A stretch of 64,000 bases of DNA, from positions 496,001-560,000 of the forward strand of contig JBLWSY010000001.1 of NCBI GenBank assembly GCA_048270425.1. Direction: 5' to 3'. The position numbers and the translations under genes were made by a program. Shown here piece after piece: positions 7,325-16,211 of this stretch. Every line of letters begins with the position of its first letter. Within the stretch, counting starts at the first letter, position 1. This stretch comes from Oceanospirillum sp048270425. Lineage in GTDB: Bacteria > Pseudomonadota > Gammaproteobacteria > Pseudomonadales > Halomonadaceae. Under the pieces are notes generated by a model. The model did no database searches. It saw nothing but the letters and a program-made list of their open reading frames with translations, and was not told the origin of the DNA.

Positions 7325-8128
7325 ATGAACAATAAGGTTATCCTTGTTGTTCTCGACGGCCTGAATAGTGACATAGCCCGTGCCTGCATGGGCTATGTCA
7401 ATGGTTTGGTCGAGGACCAGCAAGCGTCTGTTTATACCCTGCAGAGTGAACTGCCATCTCTGTCACGTCCTTTGTACGAATGCATTCTTACCGGGGTAAA
7501 GCCGGTGCACAGCGGCATTACTCATAATCAGGTATGTCGTCTTTCCAAAGAAGACTCTGTTTTCAGCCTTGCCCGCAAAGCAGGCCTCACCACTGCCGCT
7601 GCGGCCTATCACTGGGTGAGTGAGCTGTACAACCGCGCGCCTTACCAGCCCCGTCGGGATCGGATGACGGCAGATGAATCCCTCAATATCCAATACGGCA
7701 TGTTTTATCAGTGGGACCATTACCCGGATGAAGCTCTGTTTCAGGATGCGGAAGCACTGCTGAATCGCTACAACCCGGACTTTCTTCTGATTCATCCGAT
7801 GAATATTGATGATGCCGGTCATAAGTTTGGGCTGGACTCCCGGCAATACCGTAACAGCGCCCGCCGGGCCGATATCATCTTGTCGGAATACCTGCCGGAC
7901 TGGATACGTGAAGGCTACCAGATTCTGATTACCAGCGATCACGGTATGAATAACGATCTGTCTCATGGCGGAACTCTGCCGGAAGAACGCGAAGTGCCGC
8001 TGTTTGCCATCGGTCAGCGTTTCAGTCATGCATCCGTTGGCATCAAACAGACCGAGCTCTGTGGTCTGGTCTGTCAGCTATTGGGCGTACCACACGACAA
8101 ACCCTTTCCAGCGGAGTTTTTGCGATGA
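7325..8128 (+). CDS. Alkaline-phosphatase-superfamily phosphodiesterase/phosphonate hydrolase
   Basis: 267 residues, no signal peptide, so cytoplasmic. The metal ligands of the nucleotide pyrophosphatase/phosphodiesterase group are visible: VVLDGLN near residue 10, a nucleophile region LPSLSRP near 46, NIDDAGHKFG near 165, TSDHGMN near 205 and SHGG near 214. Related enzymes hydrolyse phosphodiesters or phosphonoacetate. It sits 10 bases after the binding protein and overlaps the first permease by 4 bases (ATGA), so the imported compound is probably its substrate. The exact bond attacked (C-P or P-O) cannot be read from sequence. Confidence 0.75.
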   Translation: MNNKVILVVLDGLNSDIARACMGYVNGLVEDQQASVYTLQSELPSLSRPLYECILTGVKPVHSGITHNQVCRLSKEDSVFSLARKAGLTTAAAAYHWVSELYNRAPYQPRRDRMTADESLNIQYGMFYQWDHYPDEALFQDAEALLNRYNPDFLLIHPMNIDDAGHKFGLDSRQYRNSARRADIILSEYLPDWIREGYQILITSDHGMNNDLSHGGTLPEEREVPLFAIGQRFSHASVGIKQTELCGLVCQLLGVPHDKPFPAEFLR

Positions 8129-9051
8129 GTTATCAGGTACAGGCTCAGAGTCAACCGTCTAGTGACACCACCGCTAATTCAGGGGCTAAAGCTGCCATGC
8201 ACAAGGTCAGACGTTTTTTAAGGCAGGGCAGAGTTAAGGCCATCGCCGTGGTGATTCCCTTTGTGGTGTTTTTCTATCTGTTTCAACTGACGCCTTTGGT
8301 TTGGGTAGCAATCAACAGCTTTCAATATGACGGTGCCTGGTCCTTTGAGCATTACGCTGAGATTCTGGATTCAGCCTTTATCCAACAGGGGTTTCGCAAC
8401 AGTCTCTGGCTAGCCTTCTGGTCCAGCCTGATCGGGCTGTTGCTTGCGGCACTGCTGGTCGCCTCGCTGCGCCATCTGAACAGCCGCCTGCGGGATATGA
8501 TTGTTGCGTTTACCAATATGAGCAGCAACTTTGCCGGTGTCCCTCTGGCTTTTGCCTTCATCATTATTCTGGGTACCAACGGTGCGGTAACGCTGTTACT
8601 GAAACAGTGGGGCGTTATTGATGATTTTAACCTCTATGGCAGTAGTGGCCTTCTGGCGCTTTATATCTATTTTCAGATCCCTTTGGGGGCTTTACTGCTC
8701 TATCCGGCCTTTGATGCACTGAAACATGAATGGCAGGAAGCTGCTGCTCTGTTAGGCGCATCACAGCGGGTTTATTGGTGGCGGGTAGGGCTGCCGGTGC
8801 TGTCTCCGGCACTACTGGGCACTTTTATTATCTTGTTTGCCAATGCAATTGGCGCTTACGCCAGTGTTTATGCCTTAACAGCCGGTAACTTCAACGTGGT
8901 TACCGTTCGTATTGCCAGCCTGGTCTCCGGGGACCTGTTTCTTGAGCCGAATCTGGCAGCTGCCATATCCGTGGTACTGATTACGCTGCTGGGTGTGATT
9001 ACCGCGATCAATCAGTGGCTTATCGGCAGGAGTTATCATGCAAAACGCTAA
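8125..9051 (+). CDS. ABC transporter permease subunit 1
   Basis: 308 residues with an N-terminal cytoplasmic tail of about 30 residues and six membrane helices. The binding-protein-dependent permease EAA loop is visible as EWQEAAALLGASQRVYWWRV, near residue 205. Belongs to the PhnU/PotB-type MetI-like family. Start overlaps the hydrolase stop (ATGA) and the end overlaps the next permease by 14 bases. Forms the membrane channel with the second permease. Confidence 0.85.
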   Translation: MSYQVQAQSQPSSDTTANSGAKAAMHKVRRFLRQGRVKAIAVVIPFVVFFYLFQLTPLVWVAINSFQYDGAWSFEHYAEILDSAFIQQGFRNSLWLAFWSSLIGLLLAALLVASLRHLNSRLRDMIVAFTNMSSNFAGVPLAFAFIIILGTNGAVTLLLKQWGVIDDFNLYGSSGLLALYIYFQIPLGALLLYPAFDALKHEWQEAAALLGASQRVYWWRVGLPVLSPALLGTFIILFANAIGAYASVYALTAGNFNVVTVRIASLVSGDLFLEPNLAAAISVVLITLLGVITAINQWLIGRSYHAKR

Positions 9052-9826
9052 TCTTTTTTATCATAAGACGGTGGTATACAGCCTGGTTGCCCTCCTGGCC
9101 CTGCCCATTGCAGCAACTCTGGTTTACTCTTTCGCCAGCCAGTGGGGCGCGACCATACTTCCGGACGGCTTCACACTGAAATGGTATAGCCAACTGTTTT
9201 CCGATATACGTTTTCTGGAAGCCTTTGGCCGGTCACTGTTTGTCTGTGTTACCGCGCTGCTGTTAGCACTGGTGCTGGTGATTCCACTGGCCTTTGTGGT
9301 GTTTTACTACTATCCCGGTTACGACAAGCTGATGAATCTTCTGATTCTGCTGCCCTTTGCCGTGCCGCCGGTGGTGTCTTCCGTTGGCTTACTGCAGTTC
9401 TACGCGGATGCGCCTTTCCCGATGCTGGGCACACCCTGGATTCTGATTGGCACCTATTTCACCATCGCGCTGCCCTTTATTTACCGGGCGATTGCGAACA
9501 GCTTTTTGGCGATCAATCTGCGCGACCTGGTGGATGCGGCACATCTGCTGGGCGCATCCACACCAAAAGCCTTTTTCTACATCATCCTGCCAAACCTGAA
9601 AAAAGGGGTGTTGGCATCGATGTTTCTGTCGTTTTCCTTCCTGTTAGGGGAGTTTGTCTTTGCCAATATTCTGGTGGGTACCCGTTATGAAACCCTGCAG
9701 GTTTACCTCTACAACATGCGCCAGACCAGCGGTCATTTCACCTCAGCACTGGTGATGACCTATTTCTTTTTTATTTTTATCTGTACCTGGTTGGGCAGTC
9801 GAATCAGCAAGAGTAATGCACTATGA
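9038..9826 (+). CDS. ABC transporter permease subunit 2
   Basis: 262 residues, six membrane helices, EAA loop LRDLVDAAHLLGASTPKAFF near residue 165. PhnV/PotC-type. Ribosome-binding site GGAG lies inside the end of the preceding gene; ATGA overlap with the ATPase gene downstream. Confidence 0.85.
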   Translation: MQNANLFYHKTVVYSLVALLALPIAATLVYSFASQWGATILPDGFTLKWYSQLFSDIRFLEAFGRSLFVCVTALLLALVLVIPLAFVVFYYYPGYDKLMNLLILLPFAVPPVVSSVGLLQFYADAPFPMLGTPWILIGTYFTIALPFIYRAIANSFLAINLRDLVDAAHLLGASTPKAFFYIILPNLKKGVLASMFLSFSFLLGEFVFANILVGTRYETLQVYLYNMRQTSGHFTSALVMTYFFFIFICTWLGSRISKSNAL

Positions 9827-10842
9827 GTTATGTCAACGTCACCGGCCTGAGCAAAGCATTTGGCCAGAATCAGGTTTTTTCAGATATTGCTTTCGCCATT
9901 GAGCAGAGTGAGTTCATCACCTTGCTTGGCCCCAGCGGCTGTGGTAAATCAACCCTGCTGCGCAGTATCGCGGGGCTCAACTCTGTTGATAGCGGCTCAT
10001 TAACCGTTGCCGGTCAGGAGATCACGCATCTGGCACCTCAAAAACGGGAAATCGGCATGGTATTTCAGTCTTATGCCCTGTTTCCCAATATGACCGTGGT
10101 CGAAAATGTCGCTTTTGGCCTGAAGATGAAGTCCGTACCCAAAGAGCAGGCCGAAGGTAAAATTGCCCGTATCATTGAACTGGTGGAGCTGAAGGGTAAA
10201 GAGCGCTGTTATCCGCATCAGCTCTCCGGTGGTCAGTGTCAGCGTGTTGCTCTGGCCAGAGCCCTGGTGGTTGAGCCTCGTATCCTGCTGTTGGATGAGC
10301 CCCTGTCAGCATTGGATGCCAAAATCCGTAAAAACCTGCGTATTCAGATTCGGGAGATTCAGAAAGAGCTGAACCTGACCACCATCTTTGTCACCCACGA
10401 TCAGGAGGAGGCGATGCTGATGTCAGACCGTATCTTCCTGATGAATGGCGGCCAGATTGTTCAAAGTGGTACGCCGGAGACTATTTACACCCAACCCGCT
10501 AACGCTTTTGTGGCCGGTTTTATGGGGCACTACAACATCCTCGACAGAACAACTGTGCTTAATCTGTTTGGCCTGAACAGTGAGCAGCCGATCGCGATCC
10601 GCCCGGAGGCGATTTATATCAAAGAGCCGGGACGCCAGTATCCTGAGCAGATGACGGAACCTGCAAACGCCATCATCAAAGATCATCAGTTACTGGGGAA
10701 TGTGATCCGCTACAAAGCTCAGATCGGTCAGCAGGAGATCACCCTGGACGCGCTTAACCGCTCAGCAGATCATCTGATCGCGGCCGGAAGCCCGGTGCAG
10801 CTGCTGTTTGATCGTCAGGAATTTCAGCCGGTAGGAGCATAA
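9823..10842 (+). CDS. ABC transporter ATP-binding protein (PhnT/PotA-like)
   Basis: 339 residues. Walker A GPSGCGKST near 36-44, Q-loop MVFQSYALFPNMTV, signature LSGGQCQRVALARAL near 131-145, Walker B RILLLDEPLSALD near 150-162, H-loop FVTHDQEEA, followed by a C-terminal TOBE-like domain (about 240-335) typical of CUT1/MOI importers. The signature has Cys (GGQCQRV) in place of the common Gln. Powers the two permeases encoded upstream. Confidence 0.9.
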   Translation: MSYVNVTGLSKAFGQNQVFSDIAFAIEQSEFITLLGPSGCGKSTLLRSIAGLNSVDSGSLTVAGQEITHLAPQKREIGMVFQSYALFPNMTVVENVAFGLKMKSVPKEQAEGKIARIIELVELKGKERCYPHQLSGGQCQRVALARALVVEPRILLLDEPLSALDAKIRKNLRIQIREIQKELNLTTIFVTHDQEEAMLMSDRIFLMNGGQIVQSGTPETIYTQPANAFVAGFMGHYNILDRTTVLNLFGLNSEQPIAIRPEAIYIKEPGRQYPEQMTEPANAIIKDHQLLGNVIRYKAQIGQQEITLDALNRSADHLIAAGSPVQLLFDRQEFQPVGA

Positions 10843-10843
10843 A

Positions 10844-11503
10844 ATGACACAGACACTGTATGTCTTTGATATGGATGACACCCTGATCGAAGGTGACTGC
10901 TCCATGATCTGGAATGAGTATCTGGTGGAGAGGGGGATTGTCACAGAGCCGGGGTTTCTGGAACGTGATCGTGAGTTAATGGCGCTGTACAGCCAGGGCA
11001 AAATGAGCATGGAGGAGTATCTGACCGTCACGATTCAGCCTTTGCAATCGGTAAGTCTTGAGCAATTACGGCATTGGGTCGATGCGTGCGTTTCAGAGTG
11101 CATACTGCCCCGCGTGTATCCCAAAGCTCAGGCCCTGATCGAGCAACTCAAACAGCAGGACTGCAGAATGTTGGTGATCTCGGCCAGCGCCCATTTTCTT
11201 ATCGAACCCGTTGCCCGTGCGTTAGGGATTCCCGAGGCTATCGGTATCGACCTGAAGGAAGAAGCGGGCCGTATTACGGCACAAATTGATGGTATTCCCA
11301 GCTATCGCGAAGGCAAGGTTCAACGACTGAAGCAATGGCTGGCCCAGCAGAATATCGACAGAGGCGAGCTGGAAATTCATTTCTATACCGACTCGATCAA
11401 TGATCTGCCCCTATGCCGGTATGCTGACCAGGCCCATCTGATCAACCCTTGTCCACTGCTGACTCAGGCCGCACCTAGCCATTGGCAGCACTATCGTTGG
11501 TAA
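10844..11503 (+). CDS. HAD-IB family phosphatase (SerB-like)
   Basis: 219 residues. Motif I FDMDDTLIEGD (nucleophile D9, acid D11), motif II VISASAHFL near 108-116, Lys region KEEAG/EGKVQRL and motif III YTDSINDLPL near 186-195: a subclass IB haloacid dehalogenase like phosphoserine phosphatase. Starts 1 base after the ATPase stop with GGAG as ribosome-binding site. In the operon it could dephosphorylate the phosphomonoester released by the upstream hydrolase. It lacks the features of PhnX phosphonatase that I would expect (cap Lys), so a phosphomonoesterase role is preferred. Confidence 0.75.
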   Translation: MTQTLYVFDMDDTLIEGDCSMIWNEYLVERGIVTEPGFLERDRELMALYSQGKMSMEEYLTVTIQPLQSVSLEQLRHWVDACVSECILPRVYPKAQALIEQLKQQDCRMLVISASAHFLIEPVARALGIPEAIGIDLKEEAGRITAQIDGIPSYREGKVQRLKQWLAQQNIDRGELEIHFYTDSINDLPLCRYADQAHLINPCPLLTQAAPSHWQHYRW

Positions 11504-11597
11504 GGGATAACACAGAACTTTGAACACTACCCAAATGGCAGGGCTTGAGTACGAACCCTATGTAAGTTTTGCCTAACCACTATGTTTCGAAAATAAC

Positions 11598-11640
11598 CAA
11601 ACCCTATTCTCACTCTGTGACAATAGGGTTTGATTTTATT
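11598..11640 (+). terminator. Terminator after the ABC/hydrolase operon
   Basis: 11-bp stem CAAACCCTATT / AATAGGGTTTG with a 13-base loop, followed by ATTTTATT. It lies between two convergent operons and could act on both strands; the T-tract is imperfect. Confidence 0.6.
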
Positions 11641-11649
11641 AACTACGCT

Positions 11650-13086
11650 TTATTCTCGAACAACCTTTTTGGGTGTGTTCAGATCAAGACGCTTTTTAAG
11701 CGCTTCATAAAACGGTGCATAAGGCTGCCGTTCTACATATTGGCCTGAACCCTGTTCAGCAAGAAGTTTCCCTGCGTCAAATGCAACTTTACCGTTACAG
11801 ATGGTGGTTACAGGTACTCCAGTAACATCCATGCCTTCGAAGATATTGTGCTCGATTTTCGACCACTGGTCTTTCGCCGAAATTGTTTTGCTGGCACCAG
11901 GGTCCCAGATTACCAGATCGGCATCTGAACCTTCTCGAATGCATCCTTTTTGAGGGTAAAGATTGAAGATTTTAGCGGTGTTGGTTGAGGTAAGACCGAC
12001 AAACTCATTAGCCGTGATCTTGCCGGAATTAACGCCTTTTTCCCAAAGCACCATCATGCGCTCTTCAACACCAGCGGTTCCGTTAGGAATCTTGGTGAAA
12101 TCATCCTGCCCCATCGCTTTTTGTTCCGCACAGAAGGCACAGTGGTCTGTTGCCGTTGTCTGCAGTGTTCCAGCCTGTACGCCTTTCCAAAGTGCATCCT
12201 GATGATGTTTAGGACGGAAAGGAGGGCTCATAACATGGGCAGCAGCCTTCTCCCAACTCTGATCCTGATACACACTGTCATCAACAACCAGGTGTCCAGC
12301 CAGAACCTCACCAAATACGGTTTGGCCATGGTCTTTGGCGTAGCGAATCGCATCCGCGGCTTCTTCCGTGGACACATGCACCAGATAGATAGGCGCGCCC
12401 AGAGTATTCGCAATAGAAATTGCGCGATTTGCAGCCTCACCCTCTACAGAAGAGGGGCGTGAAAGAGGGTGTGCTTCCGGACCGGTAATACCTTTTTCCA
12501 GCAGTTGCTGCTGCAGATGGAATACAAGCTCACCATTCTCAGCATGGACGGTAGGCACGGCGCCCAGTTCAAGGCATTGGGTAAAACTGGCGACCAGAAT
12601 GTCATCGGTCGCCATAATGGCGTTCTTATACGCCATAAAATGCTTGAACGAGTTCACACCGTGTTCTTTAACAAGCTGTGCCATCTCTTCGGCAACACTG
12701 TCACCCCACCAGGTGATAGCCACATGGAATGAGTAGTTGGAATGAGACTTTTCAGACCAGTCACGCCATTGGTGATAGGCCTCGATTAAGGACTGTTGCG
12801 GGCTGGGAATAACAAAATCGATAATCGTTGTTGTACCACCGGCCAAAGCCGCTGCAGTACCGGATGCAAAATCATCCTTGGCAACCGTTCCCATAAAGGG
12901 CAGCTGCATATGGGTGTGTGGGTCGATACCGCCGGGCAGAATCATTTTGCCTGTCGCATCAATCACCTGCGCATCCGGCTCAGACAGGTTCTGGCCAATA
13001 CGAAGGATCTTACCTTCATCGCACAGAATATCCGCAAGATAGCTTTCTTCGTGGGTGACGATAGTGCCACCTTTAATAAGCAACAT
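11650..13086 (-). CDS. Dihydropyrimidinase (PydB/HydA-like)
   Basis: 478 residues, cyclic amidohydrolase superfamily. Metal-binding H57-x-H59 (GIDPHTH), the carboxylated lysine K154 in HFMAYKN, H181 in TVHAENGE, a further His in IYLVHVS, and the catalytic Asp in TATDHCAF near 316. Dihydropyrimidinase opens 5,6-dihydrouracil or dihydrothymine to N-carbamoyl-beta-amino acids, step 2 of reductive pyrimidine catabolism; hydantoinases share the fold. Last gene of a leftward operon after an amidohydrolase and an NCS1 permease, the same partners as in the Pseudomonas PA0441-PA0444 pyrimidine cluster. Dihydropyrimidine dehydrogenase, present in that cluster, is absent here. Confidence 0.88.
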   Translation of the reverse strand: MLLIKGGTIVTHEESYLADILCDEGKILRIGQNLSEPDAQVIDATGKMILPGGIDPHTHMQLPFMGTVAKDDFASGTAAALAGGTTTIIDFVIPSPQQSLIEAYHQWRDWSEKSHSNYSFHVAITWWGDSVAEEMAQLVKEHGVNSFKHFMAYKNAIMATDDILVASFTQCLELGAVPTVHAENGELVFHLQQQLLEKGITGPEAHPLSRPSSVEGEAANRAISIANTLGAPIYLVHVSTEEAADAIRYAKDHGQTVFGEVLAGHLVVDDSVYQDQSWEKAAAHVMSPPFRPKHHQDALWKGVQAGTLQTTATDHCAFCAEQKAMGQDDFTKIPNGTAGVEERMMVLWEKGVNSGKITANEFVGLTSTNTAKIFNLYPQKGCIREGSDADLVIWDPGASKTISAKDQWSKIEHNIFEGMDVTGVPVTTICNGKVAFDAGKLLAEQGSGQYVERQPYAPFYEALKKRLDLNTPKKVVRE

Positions 13087-13097
13087 ATCCGTTCTCC

Positions 13098-14582
13098 TTA
13101 CTCAGGCTGCAGTTCAGCGTCAATAGCGGTTTGAGTTTGAGCACTTGCCAATAGGAAGTAGACAGCGGCACCGGTAAATGCACCAGTAAACCAGCCGTAG
13201 CTGTAGAACCAGCTCAGAGCATCAATGCTGAAAGAAAGTACGGTAATAGCGACAGGCACTGCAAAAGCTGTCAAACCAGCCATATTAAAGGCAGGGTAAG
13301 TACCGTCGGTTGAATACAAAGCAACCAGATTCAGGTTCTGCTTTTTGATCAGGAAATAATCAACAATCATAATGCCGGCAATGGGCCCCAGCAGGCTTGA
13401 GTAGCCAAGTAACCAGTTGGTGTACATGCTTTCAACGCTAACATCAGAAACCACCCAACCCATTTTCTTCAGCAGCTCCCAGCCCATCAGCACTATGCCT
13501 ACAACACCTGTCATCAGCACACCACGGGTATGATCGATCAGTTTGGGCGCGATATTCTGGAAATCATTGGTTGGAGAAACGATATTCGCTGCAGTATTGG
13601 TGGAGATGGTAGCAATAATGATCAGCACCATCGCAATGGCGACCCAGAAAGGACTGTCAATTTTACCGATCAGAGAGATAGGATCAGAGATTGTCTCACC
13701 AACAAGAGTTGTTGACGCAGCAGTCAGTACAACACCCAGAGCGGCAAAGAAGAACATGGTCAGGGGCAGACCGATAATCTGACCGATAACCTGATCTTTC
13801 TGTGATTTTGCATAGCGGCTGAAGTCCGGAATATTCAGCGACAAGGTTGCCCAAAAACCGACCATAGCTGTCAGGCCACCGAAGAAATAGCCCCAGAAAC
13901 TGGCGTCTTCAGGACGGGTTGCAGGAGTTGCCAAGACTTCCGTAAAGGAAACCTTACCGCTGGCCCAAAACATCAGACCAAAACTAACCACCAGCAAGAG
14001 TGGTGCCGCCAGCGTTTCCAGCCATTTGATCGACTCGGCACCTCGGATCACGACATACATCTGCAGTGCCCAGAAGATAAAGAAGCCAATCACTTCACCG
14101 ACACCACCCAGAGACGCCCAGCCATCAGAGAAAGCAGAGAACAACAGGTGAATGGCAAGGCCACCAAACATGGTCTGAATACCAAACCAGCCACAGGCAA
14201 CCAGCCCGCGAATCAGGCAAGGAATATTCGAACCCACAATGCCGAATGAGGAACGCAATACCACAGGGAAGGGGATACCAAACTTAGTACCGGGAAAGGC
14301 GTTAAGCGTAAGAGGCACCAACAGGATCACATTGGCCAGAAAAACTGTAAACAAGGCTTCCGTAACTGACATACCGAAGTAGGCTGTCAGCACTCCGCCC
14401 AGGGTATAAGAGGGCACGCAGATCGCCATACCAACCCATAGGGCTGCGATATTAAAAATACTCCATGTTCGTTCATTGATTTTAGTCGGGGCCAGATCAT
14501 CACTGTAGGCCGCGCTGGATTTCAGATCGTCCTGGGCATCCAGTTCGTAAAAATCGCCTTTTTTAATCGCTTTACTTGTCAT
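13098..14582 (-). CDS. NCS1-family nucleobase permease
   Basis: 494 residues from the ATG at 14582, preferred over 14624 because of the AAAGGTG ribosome-binding site upstream. About twelve membrane helices. NCS1 features include the N-terminal NERTWSIFNIAALWVGMAIC segment and FWATLSLNIPDFSRYAKSQK in the middle. Close in type to the uracil/allantoin/hydantoin transporters placed next to dihydropyrimidinase. It lies 11 bases from dihydropyrimidinase and shares its transcript. Predicted to import uracil or thymine in symport with Na+ or H+; hydantoin or allantoin are alternatives. Confidence 0.85.
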   Translation of the reverse strand: MTSKAIKKGDFYELDAQDDLKSSAAYSDDLAPTKINERTWSIFNIAALWVGMAICVPSYTLGGVLTAYFGMSVTEALFTVFLANVILLVPLTLNAFPGTKFGIPFPVVLRSSFGIVGSNIPCLIRGLVACGWFGIQTMFGGLAIHLLFSAFSDGWASLGGVGEVIGFFIFWALQMYVVIRGAESIKWLETLAAPLLLVVSFGLMFWASGKVSFTEVLATPATRPEDASFWGYFFGGLTAMVGFWATLSLNIPDFSRYAKSQKDQVIGQIIGLPLTMFFFAALGVVLTAASTTLVGETISDPISLIGKIDSPFWVAIAMVLIIIATISTNTAANIVSPTNDFQNIAPKLIDHTRGVLMTGVVGIVLMGWELLKKMGWVVSDVSVESMYTNWLLGYSSLLGPIAGIMIVDYFLIKKQNLNLVALYSTDGTYPAFNMAGLTAFAVPVAITVLSFSIDALSWFYSYGWFTGAFTGAAVYFLLASAQTQTAIDAELQPE

Positions 14583-14656
14583 CTTTACACCTTTGATTTT
14601 TTGATTGTAGGTGTGCAAGAGCACGTCTTCGGGTTAGGGCAAATCGGGTTTAAGCA

Positions 14657-15910
14657 TTAACGTTCGGTCGCCAGTCGTTGGCTGGCTTCAAGCATGGTGT
14701 GCAGCAGAACATTAGCGCCTGCTTCACATTGTTCCGGGGAGCTGTACTCGATTTCGTTGTGGCTGATGCCACCTTCACATGGGGTAAAAATCATTCCGGT
14801 AGGGACAAGATCCGCCATATAGCAGGCGTCATGTCCGGCTCCGGCGTAGATATCCATGTGGCTGTAGCCCAGTTTCTCGGTAGCCGCTTTCACATCGTCG
14901 GAAGCGTTAAACTCAACCGGAGCGAAATACCAGAAAGGATCTACCTTGATCTCAAGTCCACGCTGGGCAGAGACCTCCTTACAGAAGGCGATCAAGTCGT
15001 CATGCATGCTTTGGAGGGTATCGGGCTTAGGATTACGCAGATCAGCACTGAACTTGATCTGACCGGGGATAGTGTTGCGGGAGTTCGGATAGACCTGCAT
15101 AAAACCAACCGTGCCAAGGCCGTTTTCATACTTGTGAGCAATATTCTCAATCTCTTTGATGATCTCAGAGCTTGCAACCATCGCATCTTTACGCAGATAC
15201 ATAGGTGTTGTTCCGGAGTGAGACTCCTGACCGGTGACTTCAATGTTGTACCAACGGATACCTTGCCCCAGGCGGACAATGCCGATCATCTTGTCAGCAT
15301 CCTCAAGAATTGGGCCCTGCTCAATATGAGCTTCAAAGAAAGCCCCAACGTGGCGCTGACCTGGCTCTTCATCACCGGCATAGCCGATGCGCTCAAGCTC
15401 GTCACCCAGTCGAATGCCATCAACATCGGTTTTATTCAGCTCAGCTTCCAGATCAAAACGCCCCACATAAACCCCGGAACCCTGCATAGCAGGCTGGAAG
15501 CGTGAACCTTCTTCATTGGTCCAAACGGAGAATTCCATCGGAGTAGGGGTTTCAATATTGTTTTCGTGCAGCGTTCGCAGAACCTCAACACCGGCGAGCA
15601 CACCAAAGACGCCATCAAACTTGCCACCGGTCGGCTGAGTATCCAGATGACTGCCCGTGCCCACTGCAGGCAGGTCGTTATTACGACCGGGGCGTCTTGC
15701 GAAAATATTGCCAATTTTATCAACTGAGATCTCACAACCCGCTGTCTTACACCAGGATACGAAGAGATCTCGGGCCTGTTTATCCAGATCGGTGCCCGCA
15801 AGACGGTTACAACCGCCTTTCTCTGTCGCACCAAACTGAGCCATCTCCATCAAACTGTCCCAAAGGCGTTGTTTATTGACCCTTAAGTCCTGCATATCTT
15901 GCTCTCCCAT
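14657..15910 (-). CDS. Beta-ureidopropionase/N-carbamoyl-L-amino-acid hydrolase family (M20)
   Basis: 417 residues from the ATG at 15910, or 412 from 15895; both starts carry a GGGAGAG ribosome-binding site because a 13-bp unit is duplicated there. Zinc ligands of the M20 amidohydrolases are visible: GTGSHLDTQPTGGKFDG (H and D), WTNEEGSRF (E-E), FEAHIEQGP and GAGHDACYM near the C-terminus. This group hydrolyses N-carbamoyl-beta-alanine to beta-alanine, CO2 and ammonia (step 3 of pyrimidine reduction) and also allantoate or N-carbamoyl amino acids. First gene of the leftward operon. The partners favour beta-ureidopropionase. Confidence 0.85.
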   Translation of the reverse strand: MGEQDMQDLRVNKQRLWDSLMEMAQFGATEKGGCNRLAGTDLDKQARDLFVSWCKTAGCEISVDKIGNIFARRPGRNNDLPAVGTGSHLDTQPTGGKFDGVFGVLAGVEVLRTLHENNIETPTPMEFSVWTNEEGSRFQPAMQGSGVYVGRFDLEAELNKTDVDGIRLGDELERIGYAGDEEPGQRHVGAFFEAHIEQGPILEDADKMIGIVRLGQGIRWYNIEVTGQESHSGTTPMYLRKDAMVASSEIIKEIENIAHKYENGLGTVGFMQVYPNSRNTIPGQIKFSADLRNPKPDTLQSMHDDLIAFCKEVSAQRGLEIKVDPFWYFAPVEFNASDDVKAATEKLGYSHMDIYAGAGHDACYMADLVPTGMIFTPCEGGISHNEIEYSSPEQCEAGANVLLHTMLEASQRLATER

Positions 15911-15921
15911 CTTGCTCTCCC
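15896..15921. repeat. 13-bp tandem duplication carrying the start and RBS of the amidohydrolase
   Basis: ATCTTGCTCTCCC occurs twice in a row (15896-15908, 15909-15921, + strand). On the coding strand each copy supplies GGGAGAGCAAGAT ahead of an ATG, giving two in-frame starts 15 bases apart. Confidence 0.85.
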
Positions 15922-15985
15922 AAAAAGAAGCACCGCTTCAATAACCACGGATTTAGCAACTATTAAGAAATAAGCACTGTCAGTC

Positions 15986-15999
15986 TTACCATTTGGTAA
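15986..15999. promoter_or_regulatory. Predicted RutR-like operator in front of the pyrimidine operon
   Basis: TTACCATTTGGTAA, a perfect 6-2-6 palindrome. The spacing and the ACCA-N2-TGGT core match the E. coli RutR consensus TTGACCANNTGGTCAA. It lies 76 bases ahead of the amidohydrolase start, between that operon and the RutR-like gene. A near copy (12 of 14) lies in front of cofG. Confidence 0.65.
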
Positions 16000-16011
16000 A
16001 ATTAAATCGCT

Positions 16012-16068
16012 AAAAAAACTCCCCGATGAATCTGAAAAAACTGGGGAGTGACACGATCAGATGTCGTG
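16012..16068 (-). terminator. Terminator-like double hairpin on the minus strand upstream of the pyrimidine operon
   Basis: Read on the minus strand: a small stem CACGA/TCGTG (16052-16068), then ACTCCCC/GGGGAGT (16018-16049) followed by an unbroken T-run (16012-16018). This has intrinsic-terminator form, yet no gene ends here on that strand. The rest of the 15922-16211 gap holds the RutR-like operator and no gene. The hairpin could end a small RNA started between it and the TetR gene, act as an attenuator if the operon promoter lies further upstream, or insulate the region. Confidence 0.5.
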
Positions 16069-16211
16069 ACAGGCTGAATGCAAGAGAGAGGCCAAGGTTG
16101 CAAATCTGATAGAATCGTCTACGCCAAAAGATGATTTCAGCAATCGGTTAATAAGACTATTATTAATCCAATAAATCATTTCAATTCAGCAGCTTACAAG
16201 GGTGGCTACCG

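Noticed and set aside
14678..15505. 275-codon + strand open frame inside the amidohydrolase
   Set aside because: Antisense to a gene with conserved zinc ligands; no family features of its own.
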